64,000 bases of DNA from Gigaspora margarita (taxonomy: Eukaryota > Glomeromycota > Glomeromycetes > Diversisporales > Gigasporaceae), in NCBI GenBank assembly GCA_009809945.1, contig WTPW01000694.1, forward strand, positions 58,020 to 122,019. Reading direction: 5' to 3'. The notes under the pieces are model-generated. The model did not search any database. It saw only the letters and a program-made list of their open reading frames with translations, and had not been told where the DNA came from. The position numbers and the translations under genes were made by a program. Numbering within the stretch: position 1 is the stretch's first letter; each line of letters starts with the position of its first letter. Below, in pieces: positions 24,653 to 36,103 of this stretch.

Positions 24653-25366
24653 AACTAATAAGTAAACTTTCTTTGGCTTCTAATTAAAAGTTGTAGAGCT
24701 CATTTTTCTGATTCTAATGGTGGTTAAATCATCAAAATCGGCCTGGTGGATCCCAAGATACTTGGGATCAAAGAAGAGAACATAAGGATCGGCAAATTCA
24801 CTGTTACACAAACTATTCATTTTCTTTACATACGTTTTTAAACGTTTTTTTATCATAGTGAAAAATTTTACTAAGAAAATAATAAAACTTGTCTTAAGAA
24901 ACTAGCATTTTTTTGAGCCAAAGAACAACTTTACTTAAGAGCCAAAAGTCAATTGTGATAATTAAATTCTGCGTAAATCACGATTTGTCGTTGACGGCTT
25001 TTTTCTATCTTAGATTTGATTTTCTTTACATACGTTTTGAAACGTTTTTTATCGTAATGAAAATTTTACTAAGAAAATAATAAAATACGTTTTAAGAAAC
25101 TAACATTTTTTTGAGCAAAGAATAACTTTACTTAAGAGTCCAAAGCCAATTATCATAATAAAATTCTGCGCAAATCATGATTTTTCGTTTGATGGCTTTT
25201 TCTAGCTTTGTGTAACAGTGAATTTCCGATCCTATGTTCTCTTCTTTGATCCCAAGTATCTTGGGATCCACCAGGCCGATTTTAATGCTTTAACTACCAT
25301 TAGAATCAGGAAAATGAGCTCTACAACTTTCAATTAGAAGCCAAAGAAGGTTTACTTATTAGTTTT

Positions 25367-25386
25367 TAGGGTTAGGGTTAGGGTTA
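25367..25386 (+). repeat. Interstitial telomere-like repeat, right arm
   Basis: Tandem TTAGGG units mirror the CCCTAA tract of the other arm. TTAGGG is the fungal and animal telomere unit. Confidence 0.8.
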
Positions 25387-25659
25387 GAATTAAAGTTAGA
25401 AGTAGAATTAGATATATTATTTTAATTCTAAAAATAGAAAATCTTGTGTAACCATGGTGGAAATAGCAAAATACCATGGTGGAAATAGCAATTCCCTATT
25501 ATTATTAGATTGATTGTTAGCAATATAAGCATATAGTATATAGGATTAGAAATAAAAAATCAAAGAAAGGAGAAAGTGTTTGGACATTAGTGAAAAATGC
25601 TCAATAAATAAATGATTAAAAATATACTATGTGCTTGTATTGTTGCTTTGTATTTTGTA

Positions 25660-26208
25660 CAATCAAACCTCTCTAAATGCAACTCCTTTAAATACAATAC
25701 TTCTCTAAATGCATAATAGAAAGATATACAATAGGATTTATAAATAAATACATATTTTTTATTCTGTAAGTGCATGCTTATTGTTTGGCCCACTTACAAA
25801 AACTCACTCCATAAATGCATCAAAGTGATTATTAACCAATTAAATTATTATTTCTAAACTACTAAAGCTATATTTATTATATGGGGTCTTTGCCTTGAAA
25901 ATGATCTTACGGGACTATGTAGATCTTATGAATAAAAATTAAAATTCCTAGCTATCTAGTAATTCAATTCAAATAAACTTTTTTTTATTTTGTAAAGCTT
26001 AGTGAGTTTACAAACAAAAAAGGGTTATTTGAATTGGATTACTAGGTAGCTATAAACTTAATTTTTATTATAAAATTTACATAATCCGCAAAGCCTCTAT
26101 ATGATAATAGTTATATTATGATTTTATTAGTGTTTTCTAATTGCAACTCTCTCTAAATACACACTTTAGAGCAGGTCCTAGCAATGCTCATTTAGAAAGG
26201 TTTGACTG
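25660..26208. mobile_element. Pogo-type MITE with TA target duplication
   Basis: The termini CAATCAAACCTCTCTAAATG and CAGTCAAACCTTTCTAAATG (right end, complement) are flanked by TA at 25658-25659 and 26209-26210. CAGTCAAACCTCT-like ends with TA are typical of pogo/Tigger/Fot elements. Inside, CTCTAAATGCA-like motifs repeat near both ends. Another palindromic MITE occupies the middle. Confidence 0.8.
25880..26102. mobile_element. Palindromic MITE nested in the pogo-type element
   Basis: Ends TATGGGGTCTTTGCC and ATAGAGGCTTTGCGG (complement) pair. The inner arms CCTAGCTATCTAGTAATTCA and its inverted partner, and AATAAACTTTTTT / AAAAAAGGGTTATT, also pair. It is a more decayed copy of the element at 56013-56267. 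Confidence 0.75.
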
Positions 26209-26611
26209 TATTTGGTAGTAGTGCCTGTATAATACTCTTGTCATTTTATATGGGCCAAGTGAGTGTTTTTTGTTAGTAAATGTTAATAAATGCACAGTAG
26301 TCTAAAAAACTTTATAACAAGCACTAACTATAGTGCTCTAGATACTTTTAATAAACTATTAAATTTCTTAAATAGTACCTATCTGAATACTAATTATAGA
26401 AAAAAGTATTATAATAACAGGTACATTATATGGTTTTAATATTATTTAATAAGAATTTTAAATCTAAGTATATATATATTTCTCTAAAATAATATACATT
26501 TTTTGAATTATAAACTCATGATTTGTATCTAGATCTTTTCTGTTGGAAGTATTATAGCAAGAAATACTATTGTTAATACTATATGGGGTAATATCAATTA
26601 AAAAGAGGCTT

Positions 26612-27359
26612 GTCCTCTGGGTCAATAGATAGTAGTTATGCTCTGAAAATGCAAATTGGAAGGTTGCAAGTTCAAGTTTTGGTGGCAGCGAAATCGTAAT
26701 TCTATGTTGTGAGTCCTATCATATTGGGAGACGGTCATGTAGATCAGAGAGTTTTGAATAGGCAATTCCCATAGCAGGTTGCAGGTATGGCAGCTAGTGT
26801 GGAACCTGCGAGTGGACCATTTAAATTAGGCACCAAAAGTGCATGTGTAGCTAGTTTGTACCCTTATCTATATAAGGTTTACACTATCAAATGACTGACT
26901 TTGTAAAGTGATGCTACAAGTAGTCAGAATTATAGATGCTGGTAAAATATGGTAAAATGTAGTGAAATAATTTTACCACTATTGGTGAAATTGATGGTAA
27001 ATTGGTAAAATTTGTAAAATTAATTTTACCAGCATCTATAGTCAGGATCAAAACCCAGTGTCATCCTGAGTCAGAACACCAATTTGAATAACCGAAGTCA
27101 CAAGATGTATTAAGAGGTTGAAGTCTAAAAGGATACTTCAAGAACTTGTGGCAGCGTGTTCGGACTATGATCTGAACCAACAAGTTTATGACCATGAGAT
27201 CCAGCAGAGCTTGCTAGGAGGAATAAAGCTCAGTGCAACAACCATACCTGGGCATTTGTAGAATGCTAGGTAATAGCATGCCGACAGAATTAGAACAATA
27301 TTTCTGTACATGTACTAAAATATCTAATAAAGGTAGCGCAAGGTTGTAAAGTGAAAAAA
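26612..27359 (+). mobile_element. Retroposon with tRNA-like head and 16-bp target duplication
   Basis: The 16-bp direct repeat AATTAAAAAGAGGCTT occurs at 26596-26611 and 27360-27375. Just before the second copy the element ends in GTGAAAAAAA. The head (26612-26700) has tRNA-like features: TGGGTCAATAGATAG in the A-box position and AAGTTCAAGTTTTGG in the B-box position. The middle block (CCATTTAAATTAGGCACCA, AAAGTGCATGTGTAGCTAG) is repeated at about 33925-34046. This is what a SINE, or a LINE-mobilised composite, should look like. A MITE is inserted within it. Confidence 0.75.
26931..27038. mobile_element. MITE nested in the retroposon
   Basis: TAGATGCTGGTAAAAT and ATTTTACCAGCATCTA are inverted ends. 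The interior repeats GGTAAAAT. The flanks TAGTCAGAAT (26921-26930) and TAGTCAGGAT (27039-27048) form a 10-bp direct repeat with one transition. A 9-11 bp duplication would suit a MULE-type element; the motif content would also suit hAT. Confidence 0.7.
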
Positions 27360-27926
27360 AATTAAAAAGAGGCTTATATCATTTTTTTTGCAAAACTGGG
27401 TTAATTATACTATCTTATAAAGCAGATATTTTTCTATAGAATTTGATATTTAAAATATCAATTTATATCATAAAATTTTTGTTGATGTCTACTTTTTTAA
27501 AATGCTATATATAATTAAACAAGATCTAAAAACAGAATTTGGTTATTTGATTGTTGATTTCTACTACAGAGTCATAAAAAAGGCTTTGTGTAATTGGCTA
27601 GCATATATTGATATAACAGATTATGATAATATAGATAGTTATTATTATACCAAATTTTAAATATGATTTTTCAAATTAGAAAAAAAAACTATAAGCCTTT
27701 TTTTAATTAATGCTACCTATATAGTAATAAAAAGTTTACTTAATATTGGATAATTTTAGTATATTAAATTTATTGTATATACTATATATATTAATTCTAA
27801 GTTTGCCAAACCAACTTTTCAGAACTAGTATTGAAACTAGTAATATAATTTAGTAAAACTAAAAAAAATAAATTTAAATTATGCAAAATTTTATTAAAAT
27901 AATCTATTTTAATTTAATAAACAATA

Positions 27927-29285
27927 AGGGCACTGACAGATATTATGTAATATTGTTAGGGGGTGGGGATAGGCCAAAATCTTACGTTAAACTATATAAT
28001 ATATATAATTCTATATATAATATAATATATTGCTAATAGATTAAAATTTTGAGTATTAATTAAATTTATAAAAATACAAATATATACTATAATAGTGTAT
28101 TTTGAGTGCTAAACAAGTTTACTTAGGGGTCAAAATTATAATTCATTAGTAAAATTTTGCGTGATGCTAAATTTTCTATATTTTTATTAATAAAAATATA
28201 GAAAATTCTGTATAATGCAAAATTTTACTCTTAATTATATCTTGAAGCTCTAAGTAAACTTGTTCAGCACTAAAAACTACATTATGATGGCATATATTAT
28301 TTAATTTTTCAATTTTTGAAATAAAGATGAGTAAAATTGATAAATTTTTATCAAAATGTAATATTGCTCACCTTTATTTAAAAATTTAAAAAAATCAAAA
28401 AATATAAGCCAATATAGTGTATTTTTGATGCTAAACATATTTACTTAGAGCTCAAAGTTATGATTAATTAGTATAATCTTGCATTATGTGGAATTTTCTA
28501 TATTTTTATTAATAAAAATATAGAAAATTCAGAATTATGCAAAATAGTACTAATGAAGTATAACTTTAAGCTCTAAGTAAACTTGTTTAGCACCAAAAGA
28601 TACACTATATTTGTGTATATTTGTTTGATTTCGATAAATTTCAAATAAAAATAAGCAATATTACATTTTGATAAAAATTTAACATTTTTACTCATCTTTA
28701 TTTCAAATATTAAAAAAATTAAAAAATTATATGCTGCTAGAATGTAGTTTTTAGTGCTGAACAAGTTTAATTAGAGCTCAAAATTATAATCAATTAGTAA
28801 AATTTTGCATGATGCAGAATTTTCTATATTTTTATTAATAAAAATATAGAAAATTCAGCATCATAAAAATTTTACTACTGAATTATAACTTAGGGCCCTA
28901 ATTAAATTTGTTTAATGGTATATAATTATTTAAGGTTTTTAATTTTTGAAATAAAGATGAGTAAAATTAGTAAATTTTTTCAAAAATACATTTTTTTCTC
29001 ATCTCTATTTAAAAAATTAAGAAAATTAAAAGAAAATATACCAAAATAATGTATTTTTTAGTGTTGAACAAGTTGACTTAGAGCTCAAATTTATTATTCA
29101 TTAGTAAAATTTTGCATAATGCAGAATTTTCTATATTTTTATTAATAAAAATATAAATAATTCTGTATTATGCAAAATTTTACTAATAATATATGACTTT
29201 TGGCACTAAATAAACTTTTTTAGCATGCAAAAATACATTATTTTGGTATATAATTATATTTTAAATAAGTTTATTTAGAGCCCAA
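27927..29285. mobile_element. Second copy of the AGGGC-ended element with palindrome array
   Basis: The left end AGGGCACTGACAGATATTAT matches the start of the 775-3879 element. From 28020 the same palindromic units follow, with TATTTTTATTAATAAAAATA cores and GCTGAACAAGTTTACTTAG-like or complementary flanks; at least five units are present. The right end is lost at the junction with the next foldback element near 29290. Confidence 0.65.
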
Positions 29286-29289
29286 AATT

Positions 29290-29866
29290 AAGATTCTAAC
29301 AAAGCTCAAAATCGTTAAAATCCAATCACAGAATCCCAAAATCATTCAACTTTTGTTAATTTCAATAGTAATTTTAAATAAATTTCTTCATCATTGAGTA
29401 ACTATTGATTCATTAGCCTGTTTTGAATGATTTAACTACCTAAATGCTCATCTCAGTGAGACGATTCTAACAAGCCCAAAATCGTTAAATTCCAATTACA
29501 GGATCCCAAGATCACTAAAAATTTGTATCATTTTAATCAAATTAGTTATATATAAAAACTAATTTAATTACAAATCTTTATTGATCTTGGGATTCTGTGA
29601 TTGAAATTTAATGATTTCAGGCTTGTTAGAATCGTCTCACTAAGATGAGCATTTTGGTAGTTAAATTATTCAAAATGGGCTGGTGGGCCAATATTTATTT
29701 AATGATAAAGAAATTTATTTAAAATTACTAGTAAAATTCCACTTAGTCAAATGATCTTGGGATTCTGTAATTGGATTTTAATGATTTTGAGCTTGTTAGA
29801 ATCATCTCATTTAGATGAGCATTTTGGTAGCTAAATCATTCAAAATGAACCAGTGAATCAAAAGTT
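29290..29866. mobile_element. Nested foldback elements, GATTCTAACAAG family
   Basis: Four related arms are present: 29292-29351 and 29403-29520 in one orientation, 29583-29692 and 29746-29865 in the other. Each contains GATTCTAACAAGCYCAAAAT, CCAATTACAGGATCCCAAGA and CTACCAAAATGCTCATCT. The pattern is one element (about 29405-29695) inserted inside a relative. The arms of the 52541-55932 element belong to the same family. Confidence 0.75.
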
Positions 29867-30091
29867 ATTATCAATTCTATAAATTGGAGCAATTTATATA
29901 TAGTAAATATTTTTAAAAAAAGTTATTTTTAATAAAATTTTTTATTTTAACAACAATATAATTAAATTAATTTTATTTTTATAAATCTGACTTGTTATCA
30001 AATATATTGAGTTAAAAAAATAAAAATTAAATTACAAAAAAAATTTTGGATCATAGCTATTTAATGTGCAGATCTTTTTGCACTAGACTAT

Positions 30092-30545
30092 ATGTAATAT
30101 TTATTAAAATATATATTTAATTTAAAAATGTAATATATATAATGTATAATGATAATAATAAAAAATATAAAATTTTATATTAAATTGTGAAAATTTTAAA
30201 TAATTTTAAAATTTTGTGAATTATTGCAAAATATTGCAAAATATTGCAGATTTACCCACTAAAAGGTCAAATTATATTGTAAAATATTGTGAAATAGACC
30301 AAATAAAAAAAATGCAAATCTCTATTTAATTATCCCCTTTAGGGGTCACAGAAGGTAATATTTCACATATTATTGTGTAAATCTGCAATATTTTGCAATA
30401 TTTCACAATAATTCGCAAAATTTCAAAATTTTTTAAAATTTTTACAATTTAATATAAAATTTTATATTTTATTATTATTATCATTATACATTATATATAT
30501 TACATTTTTAAATTAAATATATATTTTAATAAATATTACATATTT
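30092..30545. repeat. Long inverted repeat, AT-rich
   Basis: Arms of about 160-170 bp (30092-30255 and 30375-30545) pair: TATGTAATATTTATTAAAAT, ATTATCATTATAC, TATAAAATTTTATATT and GCAAAATATTGCAGATTTAC. The spacer contains a second ATTGTAAAATATTGTGAAAT block. No coding potential. Confidence 0.75.
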
Positions 30546-30815
30546 ATTATATATTATATTTTAATTATAATATATTCTTTATAGTATTATTTTTACATTG
30601 TTACATATTAGTTTAACTACTTTCACACATTGTTGCATCTAATTCCATTACTATTTGTAGAAAAAAATAACAAACTAACTCTATACAATTATTTTCACAC
30701 ACCCACAGTTAACTATTATCTTTGCTTATTTGTTTTAACTTGTTTTTGCTTCAGCTATCTCTTTTGTTTTGACTATCACCTTCATCTCTCTCTTTTTTCT
30801 AAACATTTCTAAAAA

Positions 30816-31320
30816 ATAGGCTAGAAAAATCTAGTATGTTCTTGCAAAGTGCTAGAGAAGTTAGTGTTCTTACAAAGTGCTAGAATAAAATAAATTAATA
30901 AAAAAAGTTTAAAAAAAAAACCAAAAAACAAAAAATGTCACAAAAATAAATAAAGTGAAACTTTGCAAAAACTTGTGAAAACTTGTACCAAACTAAATTA
31001 TCTCTTTAAAGAAGCATTCTTGGAAATTTAGAAATTGCTAGATAAATTAGTTGTGTTCTTGCAAAGTGTCAGAAGTCTGAGTTAGCACACAAAGTCAAAT
31101 TGGTGTTCTTACAAAGTGCTAAATAGTTGTGGTTTTCTTGCAATACATAACAACACATAGTGATACTTAGCTCAATAGCTATATAAACACTCTATATTTC
31201 TCTTAGTTTAGACAGATCAGATATTGTATTTTATATTTACTTATCCTCTTTCATCTCCTGTTCATTATTATTAATAAACTCTTGGGATTTCTAAAGAACT
31301 GACACCTTGGAATAGCCCTC
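30816..31320 (+). repeat. Possible LTR or promoter-bearing repeat
   Basis: GTTCTTRCAAAGTGCTAGA occurs four times (about 30838, 30866, 31048 and 31102). It is followed by AGCTATATAAACACTC, resembling a TATA box, and then AATAAACT, resembling a polyadenylation signal. This order is seen in solo LTRs, but I could not find TG..CA ends, a primer-binding site or a second LTR. Confidence 0.3.
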
Positions 31321-33345
31321 TTGTTAAATTAATAAATGATCTATTATCTCTTGTTATTTTTTATCGAACTGCCTCAGAGAAGTGTATAGTTTTCTATAGA
31401 CATAAAGAAAACTATACTTCCCTCTTGCATACTACTTTATGCCCACAGAAAAGGGATCTTAGGAGCTGTGTAATTGTTACTTTATCAAATTTAAAGAAGG
31501 CATCTGGTACTGTAACACTAGTAATATTATGCACAAAGTAACTTAAAATTATATGCTAAATTTGATTTCAAATGATGATAATATTTTATTTTTTTATTAT
31601 TTTTTTTCATATGTTTGTTTTACTAGAGAGGCCAAGGGCCATTGGAGGAGGAGGTAATATTAACCAAAAAATTAACTTCAAGTGGCCTTAATAAATATTT
31701 AGTATTCTATAAATTTAATTGGCTAATAATGTTGGCTAGTGTGCTGTATTAAGTTTCTGAAAGAGAAAATGAATGAACATAAAAGACAAGCAAGGTTAGA
31801 ACAAAATTTTTAAGTAAATTTTTGATAGTTTCTAAAATAAATTACAAATTAATATAAAGTTAATATCTTATTACAAATTAATACAAATTTTTGCAATAAT
31901 GCAAATAAAGATTTTTATATAAAACAAAAAATTTTTACAGGTCTCTGATTGGAGATCAGGCTATCACATGACCCAAAAAATCTTACCTATACCCTAGTGC
32001 TATTTTTATAAATTATGTAGAGAACTAACTTCTATTTATAAAAGTTTTTTTAAACTCAAGACTCTTTTACTTTTAATTACAGATTGAAATTAATTTAATG
32101 CTTCTAGGATTTAGTCATTAGATTAATATGATATAATTGTTGTGTATATCATGCAAATATAATAAAATTTTGTATATTAATTGCTATAAATTGTGTAATA
32201 TTTATATAGTAATATAATAAAGTAAAAATTAACCTAAAGGTATCTGTTTTTGTTTATAATATTTGTCTGATTTTTTTCTTTAACAGTCATACTGAATAAG
32301 TTTACTATACTAAAAAAAATCAATTACTTAATTAATTAATAATGCAATAAAAATTCTCAGATGCAAGTCCAATATTATCTGGTTACAAAAACTGTACCCA
32401 GATGTGACCTGTTGTGTTAACTTATATAAATATTAATTAGAAGACTTCATTAGCTCTGTTAAAGAAATAACTCTTTTAAATCCTTCCTATCTAAGTTATT
32501 AGATAGGGATATTTATATTCAAAAAAAACAATAATAAAAGAAAACTAAAGATATGTAAAAAAAGGAGATAAAATTAACTCAATCTAAATGAAAACAAAAT
32601 TACAAAAAAGAAAAAAAACAAAGATAGAAAAAAGCAAAAAAAGCAATACAGAACTAAAAAGTATACTATTAAATCTGTACTAGATTGTAAAAATTATATA
32701 ATACTACTAAACAACTAAGTCTCTACTTTAAATTTATTTATATATTATATGTACTTCAAGTAAAACTCCACTAATATTTTAGAAAACCTTGCATCTAAAA
32801 AACTTTATAAACAAAAACTTATTATAGATATTCCTTCAAATCTTCTTATGTATTATTCATTGTTTATTTCACAGAACCCAAAACTTACTCATAATTTGTA
32901 TCTGATTAGGTAGCCACATTTCCAATTTGGAAGAAGTAAACAATACTAATCTTTTGAAGGGGGTAAGCTTTGTAGAATAATTTATTTAACCAAAACTATG
33001 TTTCTATTTATACTTCTACAACTTTTAACAAAAAACTTTAGGGTTTTAGCTGTACTACATCTTCTATATCAATGAAGTCTTTTACCCAGAGAGCCAATCC
33101 CATAAGAAAAAATTTTTTGCACTATTTTAGTTCTTCTTAGTATGCAATCTGAACTCTGTATCCAAGTTGCTTCTAGATGAAGTTTTTTTGTAGTAAAAAA
33201 ATACATCAACAAAGTTTTTATAGGTGTCATTTGTAAAAATTTTGGTCTAAAGGATTATTGTATCTAATTTTTTTTTAACATGTATCCAGTTTTTCTGTAA
33301 TATAACAAAAATAAAAAAAATATCTATTAGATTTATTTAAGATAG
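31321..33345. other. Repeat-derived AT-rich DNA, no gene
   Basis: No gene is seen. About 31740-31830 shares a block with 14145-14200. About 32340-33300 is a strongly AT-shifted relative of the dispersed repeat at 2030-3045. A-rich tracts lie at 32520-32640. Confidence 0.5.
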
Positions 33346-33354
33346 GGTGTGACG

Positions 33355-33500
33355 ATCTAGAGAAGTGGCCAGGTTGTCAACCCCCAAGCGGCAGGTCGAA
33401 AGTTCAAATCCCACTGATGACGATAACGAAAATTAGGCCTGTGTTATGGTAACCGTGGCTCATATCGGTTGGGTAAAGAACCTGTAACCTTGGTTCCACT
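33355..33500 (+). repeat. tRNA-like SINE head (plus strand)
   Basis: The segment has TAGAGAAGTGGCC in the A-box position and AAGTTCAAATCCCAC in the B-box position, a good match to the GTTCRANTCC rule. The stems do not complete a normal cloverleaf and no 3' acceptor is present, so I read it as a tRNA-derived SINE head rather than a functional tRNA. Confidence 0.55.
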
Positions 33501-33599
33501 ATCTTGAATAGGAGCTCTCAGGCGCAATGGTATTTGTTACACCAATAAATCCAAGGAACCAGAAAAATAGAACCCCATTTGGGAAGCCCAAATAAGGAG

Positions 33600-33760
33600 G
33601 TAGATTAGGATCTCTGATGGTGCTACTATAAATAAGGTCAGTGCCAGGATTCGAACAAACCTTATAAGGGCAAGGGAGGTACCTAGTGGTTCGAAGTCGC
33701 CAGACTGTAAGTGTTAGTATAATGCAGATGCACCGGTACTGAAAATCTATGAACAACTAT
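33600..33760 (-). repeat. tRNA-like SINE head (minus strand)
   Basis: On the minus strand GTTTGTTCGAATCCTGGCAC contains a perfect B-box (GTTCGAATCC) inside a T-arm-like context. Upstream is GTCTGGCGACTTCGAACCAC. It points away from the plus-strand head just before it, so two SINE-type pieces meet end to end. The open frame at 33499-33756 (minus) is incidental. Confidence 0.55.
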
Positions 33761-33764
33761 GAAA

Positions 33765-34046
33765 TAGGACATGGTGGTTTAATGATCAAGGTCTAGCCAG
33801 CCCTAGGCTTGTAACCTAGGTGAGGCTAGTATGACAGGCCACACTTGATTTCTCTAGAGAAAATAGAGTAGGGTCAGACTATGTAGAAAGTAATATTAGG
33901 TTGTATTGGACAATCTGAGGGTTTAAATAGGCAATTCTCATAGTTGGGTTGTAGATATGGCAGCTAGTGTAGAACCTCTGGGCAGACTACTTAAATTAGG
34001 CACCAAAAGTGCTCGTGTAGCTAGTTGTGTCCTCATTTACGAATAT
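33765..34046 (+). mobile_element. SINE copy related to the 26.6-kb retroposon
   Basis: The body contains AGGCAATTCTCATAG, ATGGCAGCTAGTGTRGAACC and TTAAATTAGGCACCAAAAGT, in the same order as 26757-26870. The head includes a perfect anticodon-arm-like hairpin CCTAGG-CTTGTAA-CCTAGG with a 7-nt loop. The 3' end and target duplication are not clear. Confidence 0.6.
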
Positions 34047-34172
34047 AATATAATATGAATAAATTCTAATAAAGTTTTAGCAAAACTGCCAAAGGAAAAA
34101 AAAAGATTTATTTAAGATACCAATTGGATAACTAATATTAATATACTTTGTATTGTAAATATTACCAAATGG

Positions 34173-34363
34173 TGCCCAGGACCCCAAAATATACATAAAT
34201 AGGTCAGGTTAATTATAAAATTACTAAAAATGGAAAGATCTGCAGAAAACCCTCAAAAATAAGCAAAAAAATTACTAAAAATAGAAAGATCTGCATAAAA
34301 ACCCTAAAAATAAGCAAACTAATACCTGACCTATCTATGTATATTTCGGGGTCCTTGGTGCCC
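34173..34363. mobile_element. Short MITE with internal tandem duplication
   Basis: CCAGGACCCCAAAATATACA with ATAAATAGGTCAGG on the left is mirrored by CCTGACCTAT..TGTATATTTCGGGGTCC on the right. Inside, a unit of about 50 bp (ATTACTAAAAATRGAAAGAT, CTGCARAAA) occurs twice in tandem. Confidence 0.75.
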
Positions 34364-35442
34364 TATCTGCACCAAACAAATCAGATACTTTTAGATGAAA
34401 TTTACTGGTAAACTTGCATATTATTATAATTCAAAAATAGGAGATCTATTGGGAACCTGATAATTAACTAGTATAAATTTATTTATTTGTATTAGCTTCA
34501 ATAGTAGAGTAATTTAAGTATTATTCAACAAAAAAAAACAAAATTATAAACAAAAATTTAAACCCATATTAAAAAAGAAAAAGTAGATAAATCTTTTTCA
34601 ATATTAGTGGAAATATAGAATTATTATAGAATTATAATATATAAAAATTATTTATATTAAGCTAATTTAAATTCAAATCCTTATTCTAACTCTAACTATT
34701 TATAAATTTGCTTAATTCAAAACTTGCTAATATTAACATATCATATTTTTATAATAATTTTATATGCTACCTATATTAAAAATTAGCTATAAAAGCTATA
34801 CAACCTAAATAAAATACCAAATACAATACCAAAAAAAGAGAAAAAAAAACAAAGAAAAAAGCTAATCTATAATATATACAAATGAAATATGTTTAAAATA
34901 AAAATTATATAATACTATATAGAATAATTACCAAAGCATTATAAGTATTTTATGCATATTATTTTTAATAAATATTTAATATATTTAATTTGTTAATTAT
35001 ACTTTTGATATTTAATTTGTTAATTATTTAGCTATTTTATATTTTTAGTTTATTTTTATATATAGTGCAAGATGTCTATACTAGACAATAATTTTCAAAT
35101 TGCTAAAACTTTTTACATAGACAATATTTTTAAAATTTGAAAGGTAATTGTTCATGATAAGCTCTACAAAGTTACTACTGATCAGATTTTTAAAATAATA
35201 CTTTCATAAAAAGCTTTAGCATTTTAAAGTTTGTTTAAAGTTTATTTTATATAAAAATTTTAATATTTTAATAATACATTTCAAATTGATAAACATTTTT
35301 ATACAAGAGACTTATCAAAAAACTGACTAGTAATTTTTAGAGCTTATATAGTCTAATAAAATTACCAGATAGTTTTTTGATAAACATTTGCATAAAAGTT
35401 TTAGCAGTTTGAAAATTTGTAACAAGTCATGTGATTGCAAGT
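34364..35442. other. AT-rich intergenic DNA, no gene
   Basis: No gene is seen. Some inverted similarity (AGTTTTTTGATAAACATTT against AAATTGATAAACATTTTTAT) suggests an old decayed element around 35160-35410. Confidence 0.5.
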
Positions 35443-35450
35443 ATAGATGA

Positions 35451-35893
35451 TAGGGTGTCCAGGATTATGCGATGCGATGAGGTAAATTATGCGGCCGAAC
35501 TGAGGTTGATTATGCGATGGATGCGAAATAAATTTAAAATTATGCGATCAATTAGGTCGATTATGCGATTTTTATTATATGTAATTAATTCTTTTAGTTC
35601 TGTTTTTCGGATTTTTTCGGACGTTCACCAAAAATTTTGCTCCAACTATGCTCGTAATTTAAGTTCATTCATTTTCTACATCGGAACTTTTCGGGACCTA
35701 CATTCTATCATCACTCTGTCACCTAAATTACAAATTTAAAGCTTGCCGGATGAAGTTAACATATTCCCAACAACCAATCAACTTTTATTCACGTGATTTA
35801 TGCTTTTTTTTGCTTGTTTATGCGAAGCATATGCGATGCGAAAAATAGCAAATTATGCGCATAATATCGCATCGCATAATCCTGGACACCCTA
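35451..35893. mobile_element. hAT-type MITE, 8-bp target duplication ATAGATGA
   Basis: ATAGATGA is directly repeated at 35443-35450 and 35894-35901. Ends are TAGGGTGTCCAGGATTATGC and, complement of the right end, TAGGGTGTCCAGGATTATGC, a perfect match over at least 20 bp. The subterminal regions contain about ten copies of ATTATGCGAT or close variants in both orientations. The open frame 35431-35739 is inside this element and is not a gene. Confidence 0.9.
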
Positions 35894-36103
35894 ATAGATG
35901 ACTTTCACTATACTAATAGTTTTTTATAATAAAATTTTTTTATTTAAATTTTAATATAATTAAAAATGGCTTTTATTTAGCAAAAACCAATTTTAATATG
36001 GATTTTATTTATTTATTAGGGAATGCACCTATAGTAGTTTTTTATCTATTATATATTTGTTATGAATTTCTTTTAAATTTTATAAATTTTGTATACAAAA
36101 CTT

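Larger units (their letters stand above)
24211..25498. mobile_element. Foldback element with long arms
   Basis: The left arm runs about 24211-24270 and 24574-24865; the right arm about 25010-25498. Paired blocks: GCTATTTCCACCATGGTTAC with its complement; the TTAGGG-type tract; GAGCTCATTTTTCTGATTCT; GGATCCCAAGATACTTGGGA; and AATTCACTGTTACACAAA. The right end carries a tandem duplication of CCATGGTGGAAATAGCA. Without its inner insertion the element is about 985 bp and almost wholly self-complementary. A partial relative lies at 48150-48275. Confidence 0.8.

Noticed and set aside
24635..25386. Chromosome end suggested by TTAGGG / CCCTAA
   Set aside because: Only about three units on each side, arranged as mirrored arms of a foldback with ordinary sequence continuing on both sides.
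30816..31320. Complete LTR retrotransposon
   Set aside because: Only a promoter-like and polyA-like order with repeated GTTCTTRCAAAGTGC is present; no second LTR, gag, pol or target duplication was found, so it is listed only as a weak repeat.
33363..33435. Possible functional tRNA gene
   Set aside because: A good B-box is present, but the acceptor stem does not pair and no full cloverleaf could be drawn. Similar B-box heads occur next to it, so SINE remnants are more likely.
35431..35739. 102-codon frame
   Set aside because: It starts in flanking DNA and runs through the subterminal ATTATGCGAT array of a hAT MITE; the encoded repeats are a by-product of the array.
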